This document shows, in pieces, positions 52,250 to 60,968 of a stretch of 64,000 bases of DNA (position 1 is the stretch's first letter; each line of letters opens with the position of its first letter). The DNA is from Oligoflexales bacterium. GTDB taxonomy: Bacteria; Bdellovibrionota_B; Oligoflexia; Oligoflexales; RGVZ01. Under the pieces are notes generated by a model. That model did no database searches and was not told the origin of the DNA. It saw only the letters and a list, made by a program, of their open reading frames with translations. The DNA is taken from the NCBI GenBank assembly GCA_947494335.1, contig CANLUT010000003.1, positions 186,001 through 250,000 on the forward strand. Direction: 5' to 3'. The position numbers were made by a program, and so were the translations under genes.

Positions 52250-52495
52250 ATGGGCTTGATTTTTCGTCGCGCGCTTTTAAATGGAGTTATCATCAGTCTT
52301 TTTTTGTTAAATGCTTGCTCTGAGAAGAAAGCCGAGGAGCCCGTAGCAGCGCCTACGCCAGCTGAAGACGTTCCCGCTGCGCCAGCTGCACCAGTGGCGC
52401 CTGAGGCACCTGTCGCCCCGGAAGCCAGCGAAGCACCTGCCAAGAAGAAGGCAAAGACGACTAAGAAAAAAGCAAAAAAACCAGTCAAAAAATGA
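52250..52495 (+). CDS. Small Ala/Pro-rich lipoprotein with Lys-rich tail
   Basis: 81 residues from the ATG at 52250, behind GAGG. The signal peptide ends in lipobox FLLNAC. The mature part is low complexity: an acidic Ala/Pro/Val linker (PAPAAPVAPEAPVAPEA) and a basic tail PAKKKAKTTKKKAKKPVKK. This looks like a tethered basic segment that could hold peptidoglycan, LPS or nucleic acid near the membrane. No family known. It ends at a terminator. Confidence 0.75.
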   Translation: MGLIFRRALLNGVIISLFLLNACSEKKAEEPVAAPTPAEDVPAAPAAPVAPEAPVAPEASEAPAKKKAKTTKKKAKKPVKK

Positions 52496-52499
52496 ATTA

Positions 52500-52530
52500 A
52501 AAAAAGCCGACCGTCAGGGTCGGCTTTTTT
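52500..52530. terminator. Bidirectional terminator
   Basis: 13-bp stem AAAAAAGCCGACC / GGTCGGCTTTTTT with a 5-base loop. It serves the small lipoprotein on the plus strand and fabH, whose stop begins at 52530, on the minus strand. Confidence 0.92.
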
Positions 52531-53528
52531 CATTGTTTCTGTAGAAGCAGTGATCCCCAGGTGAGGCCGGCTCCCACGACAGCGATTACGATATAGTCAC
52601 CTGGCTTGTAGCGGTCCCAATTTTGAGATAGCACCGATGGTGCGCCGCATGCCCCCTGATTACCTCGGTCAACGACGTTATATAGGTGTTTCTCTGGGGG
52701 AACTCCCATCTTTTCCATCGCAGATGTCAGCATTCTGTAATTTGCCTGATGTCCAATGAACCACTGGGCGTCAGCCGGCGTTAATTTGTTTCGGGCTAGG
52801 ATATCTTGAGCAGCTGCGATGGTCTTGGTGATGGCAAACTTCTGAACTGCGGCTCCGTTTTGATGAAAAAACTTTCCATCGGGTAAATGAATATGTTCCC
52901 ACCCACTTGGAGCCGACTCTACAAGACTATCGACAACCTTAAGCGAGTCGGGACGGTGTTTTGAGCTTACTGCTGCGGTAATCGAAGAATCGCCAAAAAG
53001 AATCGAATTCCTGCGATCGCTGTAGTCAACACGAGTCGTGTACCTTTCTGCGCAGAAGATAGCGCCCTCATTGGTCAGTCCCGCTAGCATGAGGCCCCGC
53101 ATGACGTGGCATTGAACTACAAAAGTACTACAAGCAGAATTGACATCAAAGCCACGAACGCGTTCCATACCTAAATGGGCTGAAATAGCACAACCGCTAG
53201 CTGGAATATCATCGTCAGGAACGGAGGTGCCACCAATGACTGTGTCGATATCCTCTGACACAATATGCGTACGATTCATGGCCATCTTCCAGGATTTTTC
53301 GCTCATACTGGCAATAGATTCTATTGCTCCTTGATCTTTCAATTGAGCACGGTTAATTCTTCCGTATCGTAACTCGGAAATCTGCTGCGGCGTCAGAACA
53401 GAGCGTCTTTCAACAATACCAACCCGCTCTTCGATCCAATCAGCTGCAGAGCCAATATCCAGTTTGTCGAAAAATTTGTTGTCGAGTACGTTTTCGGGGA
53501 AGTAATGCCCCATGCTGTAAATAAACAT
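52530..53528 (-). CDS. Beta-ketoacyl-ACP synthase III
   Basis: 332 residues from the ATG at 53528 (AAGG 8 bases upstream); a longer reading overlapping fabG is rejected. It is a KAS III/FabH-type condensing enzyme with the complete triad Cys133 (NSACSTF), His260 (WFIGHQANYRM) and Asn290 (VVDRGNQGACGAPSVL). FabH makes the first condensation of acetyl-CoA with malonyl-ACP; close paralogues serve special acyl chains, so fabH itself is not certain. It follows fabG by 16 bases. Confidence 0.9.
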   Translation of the reverse strand: MFIYSMGHYFPENVLDNKFFDKLDIGSAADWIEERVGIVERRSVLTPQQISELRYGRINRAQLKDQGAIESIASMSEKSWKMAMNRTHIVSEDIDTVIGGTSVPDDDIPASGCAISAHLGMERVRGFDVNSACSTFVVQCHVMRGLMLAGLTNEGAIFCAERYTTRVDYSDRRNSILFGDSSITAAVSSKHRPDSLKVVDSLVESAPSGWEHIHLPDGKFFHQNGAAVQKFAITKTIAAAQDILARNKLTPADAQWFIGHQANYRMLTSAMEKMGVPPEKHLYNVVDRGNQGACGAPSVLSQNWDRYKPGDYIVIAVVGAGLTWGSLLLQKQ

Positions 53529-53544
53529 TGGCTTACCTTGTGAA

Positions 53545-54291
53545 TCAGTTTGTAAACATGCCGCCGTTGACGTGAATGGTGCTTCCGGTGATGTACTTTG
53601 CACTATCCCCAGCCAAGAAAGCGACAGCGGCGGCAATGTCTTCCGGTGTGCCAAGACGCTTTAGAGGAATCTTGGCTAAAATGGACTCTTTCGCCTGATC
53701 CGGGAGAGCATCAGTCATGTCCGTTTGAATAAAGCCTGGCGCCACACAGTTACACAGAATTCCAAATTGAGCTAAATCCTGAGCTATGCTTTTGGTGAAT
53801 GCTGTGATGGCTCCCTTTGTTGCGGAATACATCGACTGTCCAGCATTACCCGTGTAGCCAACCACCGAGGCAATATTAATGATCCGGCCAGTCTTTGCGC
53901 GGATCATTCCCTTTGTAGCAAACTTACTGAGGAGAAAGACAGGCTTTAGATTGGTGCTTAGTAGAGTCTCGAAGTCTTCTGGTTTGGCGAATGGAAGAAG
54001 CTGGTCGATCGAAACACCTGCGTTGTTGACAAGAACCTGGATGGGGCCCATTTCTGCAGTAACGACCTTGATAAGCTCCTGACATGCTGCGGGATCGGAC
54101 AAGTCTGCTTTGAATGGCACTGCACCGGTGATTTTCTCACAGATGGCTCGCGCCTTATCTTCTGCGCCACGATAGTGCACAGCGACTTTGTATCCGGCCT
54201 GACCTAGCGCAATGGCGCAGGCTGCTCCGATTCCTCTGCTCGCCCCCGTCACCAGTGCGACTTTAGCTACGGAGCCACTCGGCGAACTCAT
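53545..54291 (-). CDS. fabG: 3-oxoacyl-ACP reductase
   Basis: 248-residue short-chain dehydrogenase, starting at ATG 54291 (GGAGGG). NADPH site TGASRGIG at 15-22, NNAG at 89-92, and the catalytic Ser142, Tyr155 and Lys159 (INIASVVG...YSATKGA). FabG reduces 3-oxoacyl-ACP in fatty acid synthesis; the neighbour KAS III supports this role. Operon with the KAS III gene. Confidence 0.92.
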   Translation of the reverse strand: MSSPSGSVAKVALVTGASRGIGAACAIALGQAGYKVAVHYRGAEDKARAICEKITGAVPFKADLSDPAACQELIKVVTAEMGPIQVLVNNAGVSIDQLLPFAKPEDFETLLSTNLKPVFLLSKFATKGMIRAKTGRIINIASVVGYTGNAGQSMYSATKGAITAFTKSIAQDLAQFGILCNCVAPGFIQTDMTDALPDQAKESILAKIPLKRLGTPEDIAAAVAFLAGDSAKYITGSTIHVNGGMFTN

Positions 54292-54387
54292 AGACCCTCC
54301 GATCTTTTGGATTAGACATGGGAGGATATCACTTGGGTAAACAGCCGACAATCAAGTTTAATGGATCGTTGTCGCTGGGATGGAGTC

Positions 54388-56802
54388 TCAAGAAGCCGTT
54401 TTCACCGAAGTGGAATTGGCGGTTTTTTGTGCATCCTTGACCTTAAACGCCCATTGGACGAGCAAGGCGGTCGTGCGCCAGATGCCAAGGATGTCATTAC
54501 TAGCATCTGGATGAAATCCTTCGTGAGCTGCGCGGTTTCGGAAGTCCTGGAATATGTGTAGTTCACGGCAATACTCAGCCAATTCGATATCGTCTTTTGC
54601 CCCTGTGACTACAAGGCTAGCCAAGCCGTGCTTACATTGTTGCCGACCAAAAACGAAAAAGAAAAGTCCAAACGCCTTTAGGCCATCCAGAGTGAAACGT
54701 TTTCCAGGTTCAAATTGACAAAGTGCCCTTAGCATTTTTCTTAGTTTGAATTTTGAGAAAAAGGGGATCTCTTTGACGACAGGAAGAGCCGCAATAAAGG
54801 ATTCGAAGTCATCCATATTGCGAAGGATTGGTCGAGCATAACCGATGACGTCCAGCTTACGTTGGATAGTTCCTCTTTGCAGAATCTGACTAACGTGATC
54901 TTCAAAAAATTCACGGTACAGTAGCTCCATGGCCTTATATTGCATATCGATAAGCGGAGATAAGTCTATTTCGTCGGCGTGTTTGCTGGAGGTGACAGTC
55001 TTGTTAAAGAACAGGGCTGTACGAAGAGCGCGTTTGACTTCGCTAGAGAGATGATTGTAATGCGGAATCATGCCTGCCAATTCGAAATCAAGGTTTTCTC
55101 CGTTAGTGCCGTTTGTATCTTCGTTTCTGAGAGTCACAATAGTTGGCCTATTGCCTGGCAACAATAGCGCAGATAGTTCGTCTTTTAATTGAAACAATGG
55201 GTGATCGGTGTTTTGAGGTAATTCGAAATCATGGACCACACTGCGAAGCTCTTTTTGGAGTGCCCTGAGATCTTTGCTGCTGAGTATATTGACGATCTCT
55301 TGTTTGACGACGTTTGACGCGTTCGGCCTGGTAAGCATGTTTATCAATTCGAGGAGGCTGCGAGGTGTATTAATTGCGCCTAATGCGCGAGCAACTGAGC
55401 GGATCTCCGTCTCGTCGTTGCTACGAATATGATCTAGCAATTTAAGCACTGCGTCGTCTCGTCCTTTCAGCTTCGACATCGACATAATATGGGCAAGGGT
55501 CATCAGGCCGCGGCCTTTTCTCGTGGCTGCTGTGAGGCTATTAATGTCCATCGTCTCGGGAGAAAGCCAGGATTTGGCGAGCAGTGACCACGAACCATTG
55601 CCGGAAATGGTTCCATCATTGGTTTTTGAAAGCACTGAAACAAAATCCATAAAGGCATGCTCGATAATTGCCTTTGACTCGGGCTCATCTGAGAAATCTT
55701 TGGTGTTAGAAATTTTGTCAGATGACATGTTGGACTTGCCAGCGACTGCATTTTCGCGAGCAGAATGGAGTTTTGCGAACACATTGTTATCGTAAGATTT
55801 TGAAAAGATGCTACCGCTTTCGTTGGCTGGTCCCGGAAATTTTCCAAAAGGCTGGTGGCTAATCAAGCAGTCCAACCAAGAGTCGCTCGAAGAGATTATG
55901 GGACCTTCGCCGGAAATAGCTGCGATGGGCAGACCATCAAGGAGTCCTGGATTACTCGGCGCCAGTCTTAGTAACTTATTCAGAATGGTTAGTTTCATTT
56001 CGCCACGAGACCAGATGGCTGGTAGCTTCAGTGGCTGGTCGAGTTTATCCACATCCTTGGTTAATAGTTTTTCTAACTTTGAGATTTCGTTGTTACGCCG
56101 ATCGTGGTGCTCGATAATTGCCGACGTGGCTTCAATCCAAATTGCGCGAGGACCAGATGCGATCCATTTTTTTAACTCATCTTCCGCGTGTCGGCATAGC
56201 CAGCAGACGGCTGGTATCAGGCTTTTATCCTCTGGAAATGAAGCGGACCTGTTGATGTCCAGTATTTTCCAGGCGAGTTTGTTTAAACGTGAATCAAATA
56301 AATCAAACTGTAAGCATCTTTCAAATAAAAGAGCATGGAATGCGGAGGAGAGTTCTTCCCAGTCTTTGGCGTTCAAAGTTGCCCTTACCAGTTCAAATCC
56401 ATGAGATAGTGTCGCGATATCGAGAATCGTAAATCTTATACGTTGTGGAAGACCCGGACTGGCGGCAATGGGGATCAGACGATGCCAAAGAATTCTGTCT
56501 GTCGCTGTCGCCCAAGTCCGAATAGCGGTCGCAGCGATATTCTGCTCCCACCCTAAAAGATGATCCATGACCCATAACTCAAAACCAGCGCGGTAGGTTG
56601 GATAACAAATTTCAAATGCGGAGATGATTTCATCCTGACTCAAAGGGAAATGGATCAGACCTTTAAGAAGGTCGTAATCAATCGTCAGCGAATTCTGCCG
56701 CCATTTATGGATAATCTCGATGCGCTCTTTCGAAGATGCTGCAGAGATGAATTCCTCCAGTTCAGAGCTATTGATGATCCTTGGGCTGCTTTTGGAAACC
56801 AT
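54388..56802 (-). CDS. Large HEAT-like protein with C-terminal HEPN motif
   Basis: 804 residues, mostly helical. The first ~650 are leucine-rich with HEAT-type segments, best seen at ~450-525 (DDAVLKLLDHIRSNDETEIRSVARALGAI; NTPRSLLELINMLTRPN). The C-terminus has the HEPN pattern: helix, then QDFRNRAAHEGF with Arg755 and His760 (Rx4H) and a following helix ILGIWRTTALLVQW. HEPN domains with Rx4-6H are often metal-independent RNases, but some are inactive binding modules. No signal peptide. ATG after AAGGTTTTTTTAA. No toxin, antitoxin or defence gene is adjacent. Role unknown. Confidence 0.6.
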   Translation of the reverse strand: MVSKSSPRIINSSELEEFISAASSKERIEIIHKWRQNSLTIDYDLLKGLIHFPLSQDEIISAFEICYPTYRAGFELWVMDHLLGWEQNIAATAIRTWATATDRILWHRLIPIAASPGLPQRIRFTILDIATLSHGFELVRATLNAKDWEELSSAFHALLFERCLQFDLFDSRLNKLAWKILDINRSASFPEDKSLIPAVCWLCRHAEDELKKWIASGPRAIWIEATSAIIEHHDRRNNEISKLEKLLTKDVDKLDQPLKLPAIWSRGEMKLTILNKLLRLAPSNPGLLDGLPIAAISGEGPIISSSDSWLDCLISHQPFGKFPGPANESGSIFSKSYDNNVFAKLHSARENAVAGKSNMSSDKISNTKDFSDEPESKAIIEHAFMDFVSVLSKTNDGTISGNGSWSLLAKSWLSPETMDINSLTAATRKGRGLMTLAHIMSMSKLKGRDDAVLKLLDHIRSNDETEIRSVARALGAINTPRSLLELINMLTRPNASNVVKQEIVNILSSKDLRALQKELRSVVHDFELPQNTDHPLFQLKDELSALLLPGNRPTIVTLRNEDTNGTNGENLDFELAGMIPHYNHLSSEVKRALRTALFFNKTVTSSKHADEIDLSPLIDMQYKAMELLYREFFEDHVSQILQRGTIQRKLDVIGYARPILRNMDDFESFIAALPVVKEIPFFSKFKLRKMLRALCQFEPGKRFTLDGLKAFGLFFFVFGRQQCKHGLASLVVTGAKDDIELAEYCRELHIFQDFRNRAAHEGFHPDASNDILGIWRTTALLVQWAFKVKDAQKTANSTSVKTAS

Positions 56803-56841
56803 TTAAAAAAACCTTATGTTGGGGGATTCCGCTCGAGAGGG

Positions 56842-56873
56842 AACCCTATGCTAAAATGAAGTGACATAGGGTT
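56842..56873. repeat. 9-bp perfect inverted repeat between divergent genes
   Basis: AACCCTATG and CATAGGGTT, separated by 14 bases (CTAAAATGAAGTGA), lie 39 bases upstream of the HEAT-HEPN gene start and 26 bases upstream of the secreted protein start. A TAAAAT -10-like sequence is in the spacer on the plus strand. Position and symmetry suit a dimeric regulator binding site. Confidence 0.5.
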
Positions 56874-56899
56874 ATCGGCTGGTGGAAAGGTCATCAAAG

Positions 56900-57871
56900 G
56901 TGAGTTTCTTGATAAAGTTAAAAAAAAATAGAATTTTATTGATGGTCTTAGGTGGATACGCCTTCGTTGTTTCTAGCGTAAACGCGCGAGAACTTCCTTT
57001 TCCGGCGCCAAGTCACGCGGGGATGCCAGTTCAGCTTAAAGTTTCTGGCCTGGTCGTTGATAAAGGGGACGTGTTCGTGTTTCCTGATTCACCATCAGTG
57101 ATGATTAAGATCCCTTTTGATACGAGAAATAAGTCGACAACATCGCCTTTTGGGGGGTTAGCACTTCAAAGTCGTGTCCAGATAAGTGGAAGCGCTAATC
57201 CGGGACGATGGCGAGGATTTTATTCTATGGGTGAACAGGTTGTTGTCTGGGATTCGACCATCCTTCAGCTGCTGGTTTTACAAAAGAAAGACTTCTCTGT
57301 CGTGCGGAGTGTGACTGTTCCTCTTGATGTCGTAAAGCCCGCACTGGATCGAGGTGGAGAGGCAAGTCATCTAGAGGTTAAACGTCTAAGGAATAAGCTT
57401 CGCGGTTCATTTAAGAGTTTAAAGGGAGATCGTTTTTCTGGACTGGCTGAGATTCCCTCGGATTGGGAAGGTTCTAAAGGTCGACGGTTTCTTATTTCAA
57501 CCCGGCTGAGCGGCTTTCCTTTATTACTGATGGCCTGTGATCCTGATGATGCGGCCAATTGTTATATCGAACGACAATGTCAGCTTCACGGTGCCTCCCC
57601 GCAATTGAATGCTCATTCAGCCGGTATCGGCATCAACGCGGAAAAACGGGCGATTTTGATCGCAAATTCTTTTAGTAATACGATTGAAGTTTTCAAATAC
57701 GATCGTTGTGGGAGTGTGCAGAAGACAAGCTTTTTAAAGATTCCGAACAAGTTGCCCAAAGTTGAGACCATTTATCTGGATGCATTATCAAGATTATGGA
57801 TCGGAACTGGTGTTATCGACACCCAGGTGGAGTCTAATATCTTCTTTTGGGAAAAAGGGACCTGGATGTAG
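56900..57871 (+). CDS. Secreted protein of unknown function
   Basis: 323 residues from GTG 56900, which follows AAAGG by nine bases and gives a compact signal peptide ending SSVNA; GTG at 56882 is the longer option. The mature part has paired strands in a propeller-like rhythm (SGLVVDKGDVFVFPDSPSVMIKIPF; LDALSRLWIGTGVID) and six or so Trp/Phe. A Cys pair group CDPDDAANCYIERQC sits near 225. Family unknown. Convergent with the Omp85 gene. Confidence 0.65.
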   Translation: MSFLIKLKKNRILLMVLGGYAFVVSSVNARELPFPAPSHAGMPVQLKVSGLVVDKGDVFVFPDSPSVMIKIPFDTRNKSTTSPFGGLALQSRVQISGSANPGRWRGFYSMGEQVVVWDSTILQLLVLQKKDFSVVRSVTVPLDVVKPALDRGGEASHLEVKRLRNKLRGSFKSLKGDRFSGLAEIPSDWEGSKGRRFLISTRLSGFPLLLMACDPDDAANCYIERQCQLHGASPQLNAHSAGIGINAEKRAILIANSFSNTIEVFKYDRCGSVQKTSFLKIPNKLPKVETIYLDALSRLWIGTGVIDTQVESNIFFWEKGTWM

Positions 57872-57896
57872 CAATGTGTGTTGACCGCATTTGTCG

Positions 57897-60800
57897 TTAG
57901 AATTTCGCACCCACGTTGATGTGAAATTCTCCTCGTCGCCAAAGTGGAATCGATAAATCTGATCTAGGGTAACAAAATTCCTTGTTGCTTTTACATTTGG
58001 CAGTTTTTGGTTCATGCCATGGGACCCCGTACGCCAGATTTATTGCACCAATGGGGGTTAGAAAGTTTAATGCCGTACCAGCGGAAGTATAGTTTTTTTG
58101 CCAGACGACTTCTGGGTCTGAAATAACATCGCTAACATCATAACCGATATTATCCTCGATGCTGCTAATGGCTTCCCCGCCACAGCCCTTTTTGACGTCT
58201 CGTTCGAACGCGCGCTTAAATTTTTGCTCTTCGATCTTATTAAAGCTCGCAGTACCAGAATCCAAAAACAAGGTCGTTGCGAATGCCGATGTGAACCGAT
58301 ATCTGCTCTCCAGTTTTAGGACGAGTCTTCTTGATCCACCAGTCGGTGATGACGTGTACCCGCAGGCCCAGTTTCCCTCTGGATCAAGTGTGGGGCGACG
58401 AACTGTGGGACCGAGAACTTTTTCATCGAAGCCGCGAACTCGCTCGACCCCACTAGCCAAAAGTCTTTCACTTTGCGGCAAAATATCTGCATCCGCGGTC
58501 CCTTCACGTTCGACATCTTCGAAGCTTGTAATGCTAATTCCAAATGCAAATACAAGATTCTCCACAGGTGATATGTAGTGATTGTTGGTTAATTCCCATC
58601 GGAAATAACGCAAATCTCCACCGAGATCATAACGAGCCCACGATAATTCTGAGTTTAACGTATAGCCGGCACTTGCCCAAAGCAAGTCATTACGCTTATC
58701 GATAAACAGGCGAACACCGGCACGTCCCACAGCAAAAGTGTCAGCCAGGAAAGCGTCTACGTCCTCTTTGACGCCCTCCTCCTCATTCAGTTTTCTGCCA
58801 TAAAAAGTTGAAATTTTGGACCCTGGTAAAACAGACCTTAAGCTATGGGATAGTTCCAGTTCCCCGGCCCGAGTTAAAGACCATGCATACTCAGTCGCTC
58901 TTGCACCTTGTGCTACGGATACTGTTCCATCGATGTTAGAATCCGCCAGATGAGGCTCTAAATACCCAGCAGAAATTGATCGCCCGACCAATGTCTTTGA
59001 TCCGATGGCCTTTTGGTGTGATTCTTGTTTGAATTCGGCCCGACCATAGAGTTGTCGACCTGTTCCTAAAATATTCGTCAAGGCAGCCTCTACGTTATAT
59101 CGCATACCGTAGTAAGAGCTCCATCCCGGTCCAAAGGTCAACGTGCGCGAGGGGCTCTCTGTGACCTGGATGACCAAGTCAACGGTATCGGACCTTTTAA
59201 ATGCAAGGTCGGGGTCGAGAGGTTTTATGATGACTGTGGAGAATGTGCCGATGCGCAATAACGCATCTCGAGATGCAGAAACCTGTTCCGGTGTATACCA
59301 ATCACCGGTTTTGAAATGAAGTTCACGGAGGACGACCTTGGGTTGAGTTTTAACTAAGCCGGTGACAAACACATCCCCAAATTTCACGCGGGGGCCTTCG
59401 TCAATTTTTACAATGACTATTGTCTCCATTCGTCCATTGCTCAGACTTTTAGAAGATGTTTCGGCTGATGTTGATGTGTAAAAATAGCCATTATTTGCAT
59501 AGATCGAGCGAATTTTCTGCTGGAATTCAACAATTTTTGTCCGATCCAATGGTGCTGATTTTTCAAAATCACTGAGCTCAATTATTTCTTCATTTGGAAT
59601 GGCAGAGTTCCCGCTGACTGCAATTCGATCGAATATGAATTGATCGCCTTCATCAATTGAGACAACTATGACGATAGTGTTACTGAGAACTGAGCCTGCC
59701 TGGCTCTGAATCTGACGATCTATAACTTTTACGTTCCAAAAGCCTCTGTTGATGTAGCTATTTCTGATGCGTTCAATTCCGGCTGATATTGCATCTGGGT
59801 TGAATATCACACCCGATCGTTGACCTTCGCTTTGCGGTGGACGTTCGATCCCTAAGAGAGAAAATATTTCGGTCTCACTGAAATAGCTGGCTCCCTCGAC
59901 CTGAAGGCGACTGATGGTGGTAACCTCTCCAGGGATCACGTTGAATTTGTGTATTAACTCCCCACTTCCTGTCTCAGTTAACACCGGCCCTGATACTTGA
60001 GCATTGCTATAGCCTTTGATTTTCAGCTGGCGCAGGAGTTCAAAGTTCACAGAGTCAGGGCTTAACATCGCAGGATCAAAATTCTGCATGTCTGAATTTG
60101 AGAATATTGATGACAGGCTTCGTCCAGTGTTTTGATCAACAAATTCATAGACGATTTTCTTTCCAAAAATACCTTTGACTTTGATCCAGGCTGACGCTGT
60201 CCCGGCGTCAAATTGAAATCCTTCGAAGGTTAGATTTGTGTTAGCATATCCTAACGAGCGTGCCTTACTCTCGGTCTCCGCGATAGCTTTACCAGCTTCC
60301 TCAGCGCTACAGATTTCGCCTGCTCTTATGGACTGATCAACTGAAATTGGTGGTGATTGCTCCCATTTAAAGCCGCGAACGATACAAGGATCTCCAATGT
60401 CGAGCTTAAATCTATATTGGACATCTCCCTCAGATTCTTTCACGTTAGTTGTGATGTTTGATGACATGTATCCGTGTTTTGATAATACTGATTTTAGTTC
60501 GGTCTCCAATTTCTCTCTGAGTTCTTGCGAATGAACCTGTCCCAAGTATGGGGTGGCTGCGGCGCGTAGATAGATTAAGAGAGATAGAGGCGCCATTTCG
60601 AAGTCTACTTTCGATAGCGCGACTCCTCGAGTTCCCTTCACAATCAGTCCATCGGGCATTCTTTCGATCCAAAGGCTTGAGAAGGGGTGGCGCAGGGCCA
60701 TGGAAACAAGAATCTGCTGAAGATCCCCAGTATTGTTAATTTCTGGCGTTCTTGTGTGAAGTCTCTCGTTCTCATCAGCACTTATCATTAAGTCAGGATC

Positions 60801-60968
60801 AATGGTCCAGGAGTTGCTGGACATAGCGACGCCAGGCCATAGCGAAGCAATAGCCACCAACAATCCAAGCAAGCATCCATATTTAGGGAAATGCAAACTT
60901 GAACTTAAGGTCGACCCCGGTGTCGGCCGGTGCCCCCGATCCTTTGCTGCTGACTCCTGACTGATCAT
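57897..60968 (-). CDS. Omp85-family outer membrane protein (BamA/TamA-like)
   Basis: About 1023 residues: a long periplasmic part with several POTRA domains (repeats such as FIFDRIAVSGNSAIPNEEIIELSDF and VKFGDVFVTGLVKTQPKVVLRELHFKTGDWY) and a C-terminal 16-strand barrel ending GEFHINVGAKF with Phe last. RGFDEK in the barrel is the usual VRGF/Y motif of loop 6. It inserts or translocates outer-membrane proteins. The start is uncertain: ATG 60968 (taken, GAGAG upstream) or TTG 60896, which would give a standard signal peptide (MHFPKYGCLLGLL). Both overlap tamB by 86 or 14 bases. Confidence 0.85.
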   Translation of the reverse strand: MISQESAAKDRGHRPTPGSTLSSSLHFPKYGCLLGLLVAIASLWPGVAMSSNSWTIDPDLMISADENERLHTRTPEINNTGDLQQILVSMALRHPFSSLWIERMPDGLIVKGTRGVALSKVDFEMAPLSLLIYLRAAATPYLGQVHSQELREKLETELKSVLSKHGYMSSNITTNVKESEGDVQYRFKLDIGDPCIVRGFKWEQSPPISVDQSIRAGEICSAEEAGKAIAETESKARSLGYANTNLTFEGFQFDAGTASAWIKVKGIFGKKIVYEFVDQNTGRSLSSIFSNSDMQNFDPAMLSPDSVNFELLRQLKIKGYSNAQVSGPVLTETGSGELIHKFNVIPGEVTTISRLQVEGASYFSETEIFSLLGIERPPQSEGQRSGVIFNPDAISAGIERIRNSYINRGFWNVKVIDRQIQSQAGSVLSNTIVIVVSIDEGDQFIFDRIAVSGNSAIPNEEIIELSDFEKSAPLDRTKIVEFQQKIRSIYANNGYFYTSTSAETSSKSLSNGRMETIVIVKIDEGPRVKFGDVFVTGLVKTQPKVVLRELHFKTGDWYTPEQVSASRDALLRIGTFSTVIIKPLDPDLAFKRSDTVDLVIQVTESPSRTLTFGPGWSSYYGMRYNVEAALTNILGTGRQLYGRAEFKQESHQKAIGSKTLVGRSISAGYLEPHLADSNIDGTVSVAQGARATEYAWSLTRAGELELSHSLRSVLPGSKISTFYGRKLNEEEGVKEDVDAFLADTFAVGRAGVRLFIDKRNDLLWASAGYTLNSELSWARYDLGGDLRYFRWELTNNHYISPVENLVFAFGISITSFEDVEREGTADADILPQSERLLASGVERVRGFDEKVLGPTVRRPTLDPEGNWACGYTSSPTGGSRRLVLKLESRYRFTSAFATTLFLDSGTASFNKIEEQKFKRAFERDVKKGCGGEAISSIEDNIGYDVSDVISDPEVVWQKNYTSAGTALNFLTPIGAINLAYGVPWHEPKTAKCKSNKEFCYPRSDLSIPLWRRGEFHINVGAKF

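Noticed and set aside
52234-52533. Gly/Ala-rich minus-strand frame opposite the small lipoprotein
   Set aside because: Mirror of the Ala/Pro/Lys repeats; it also spans the terminator.
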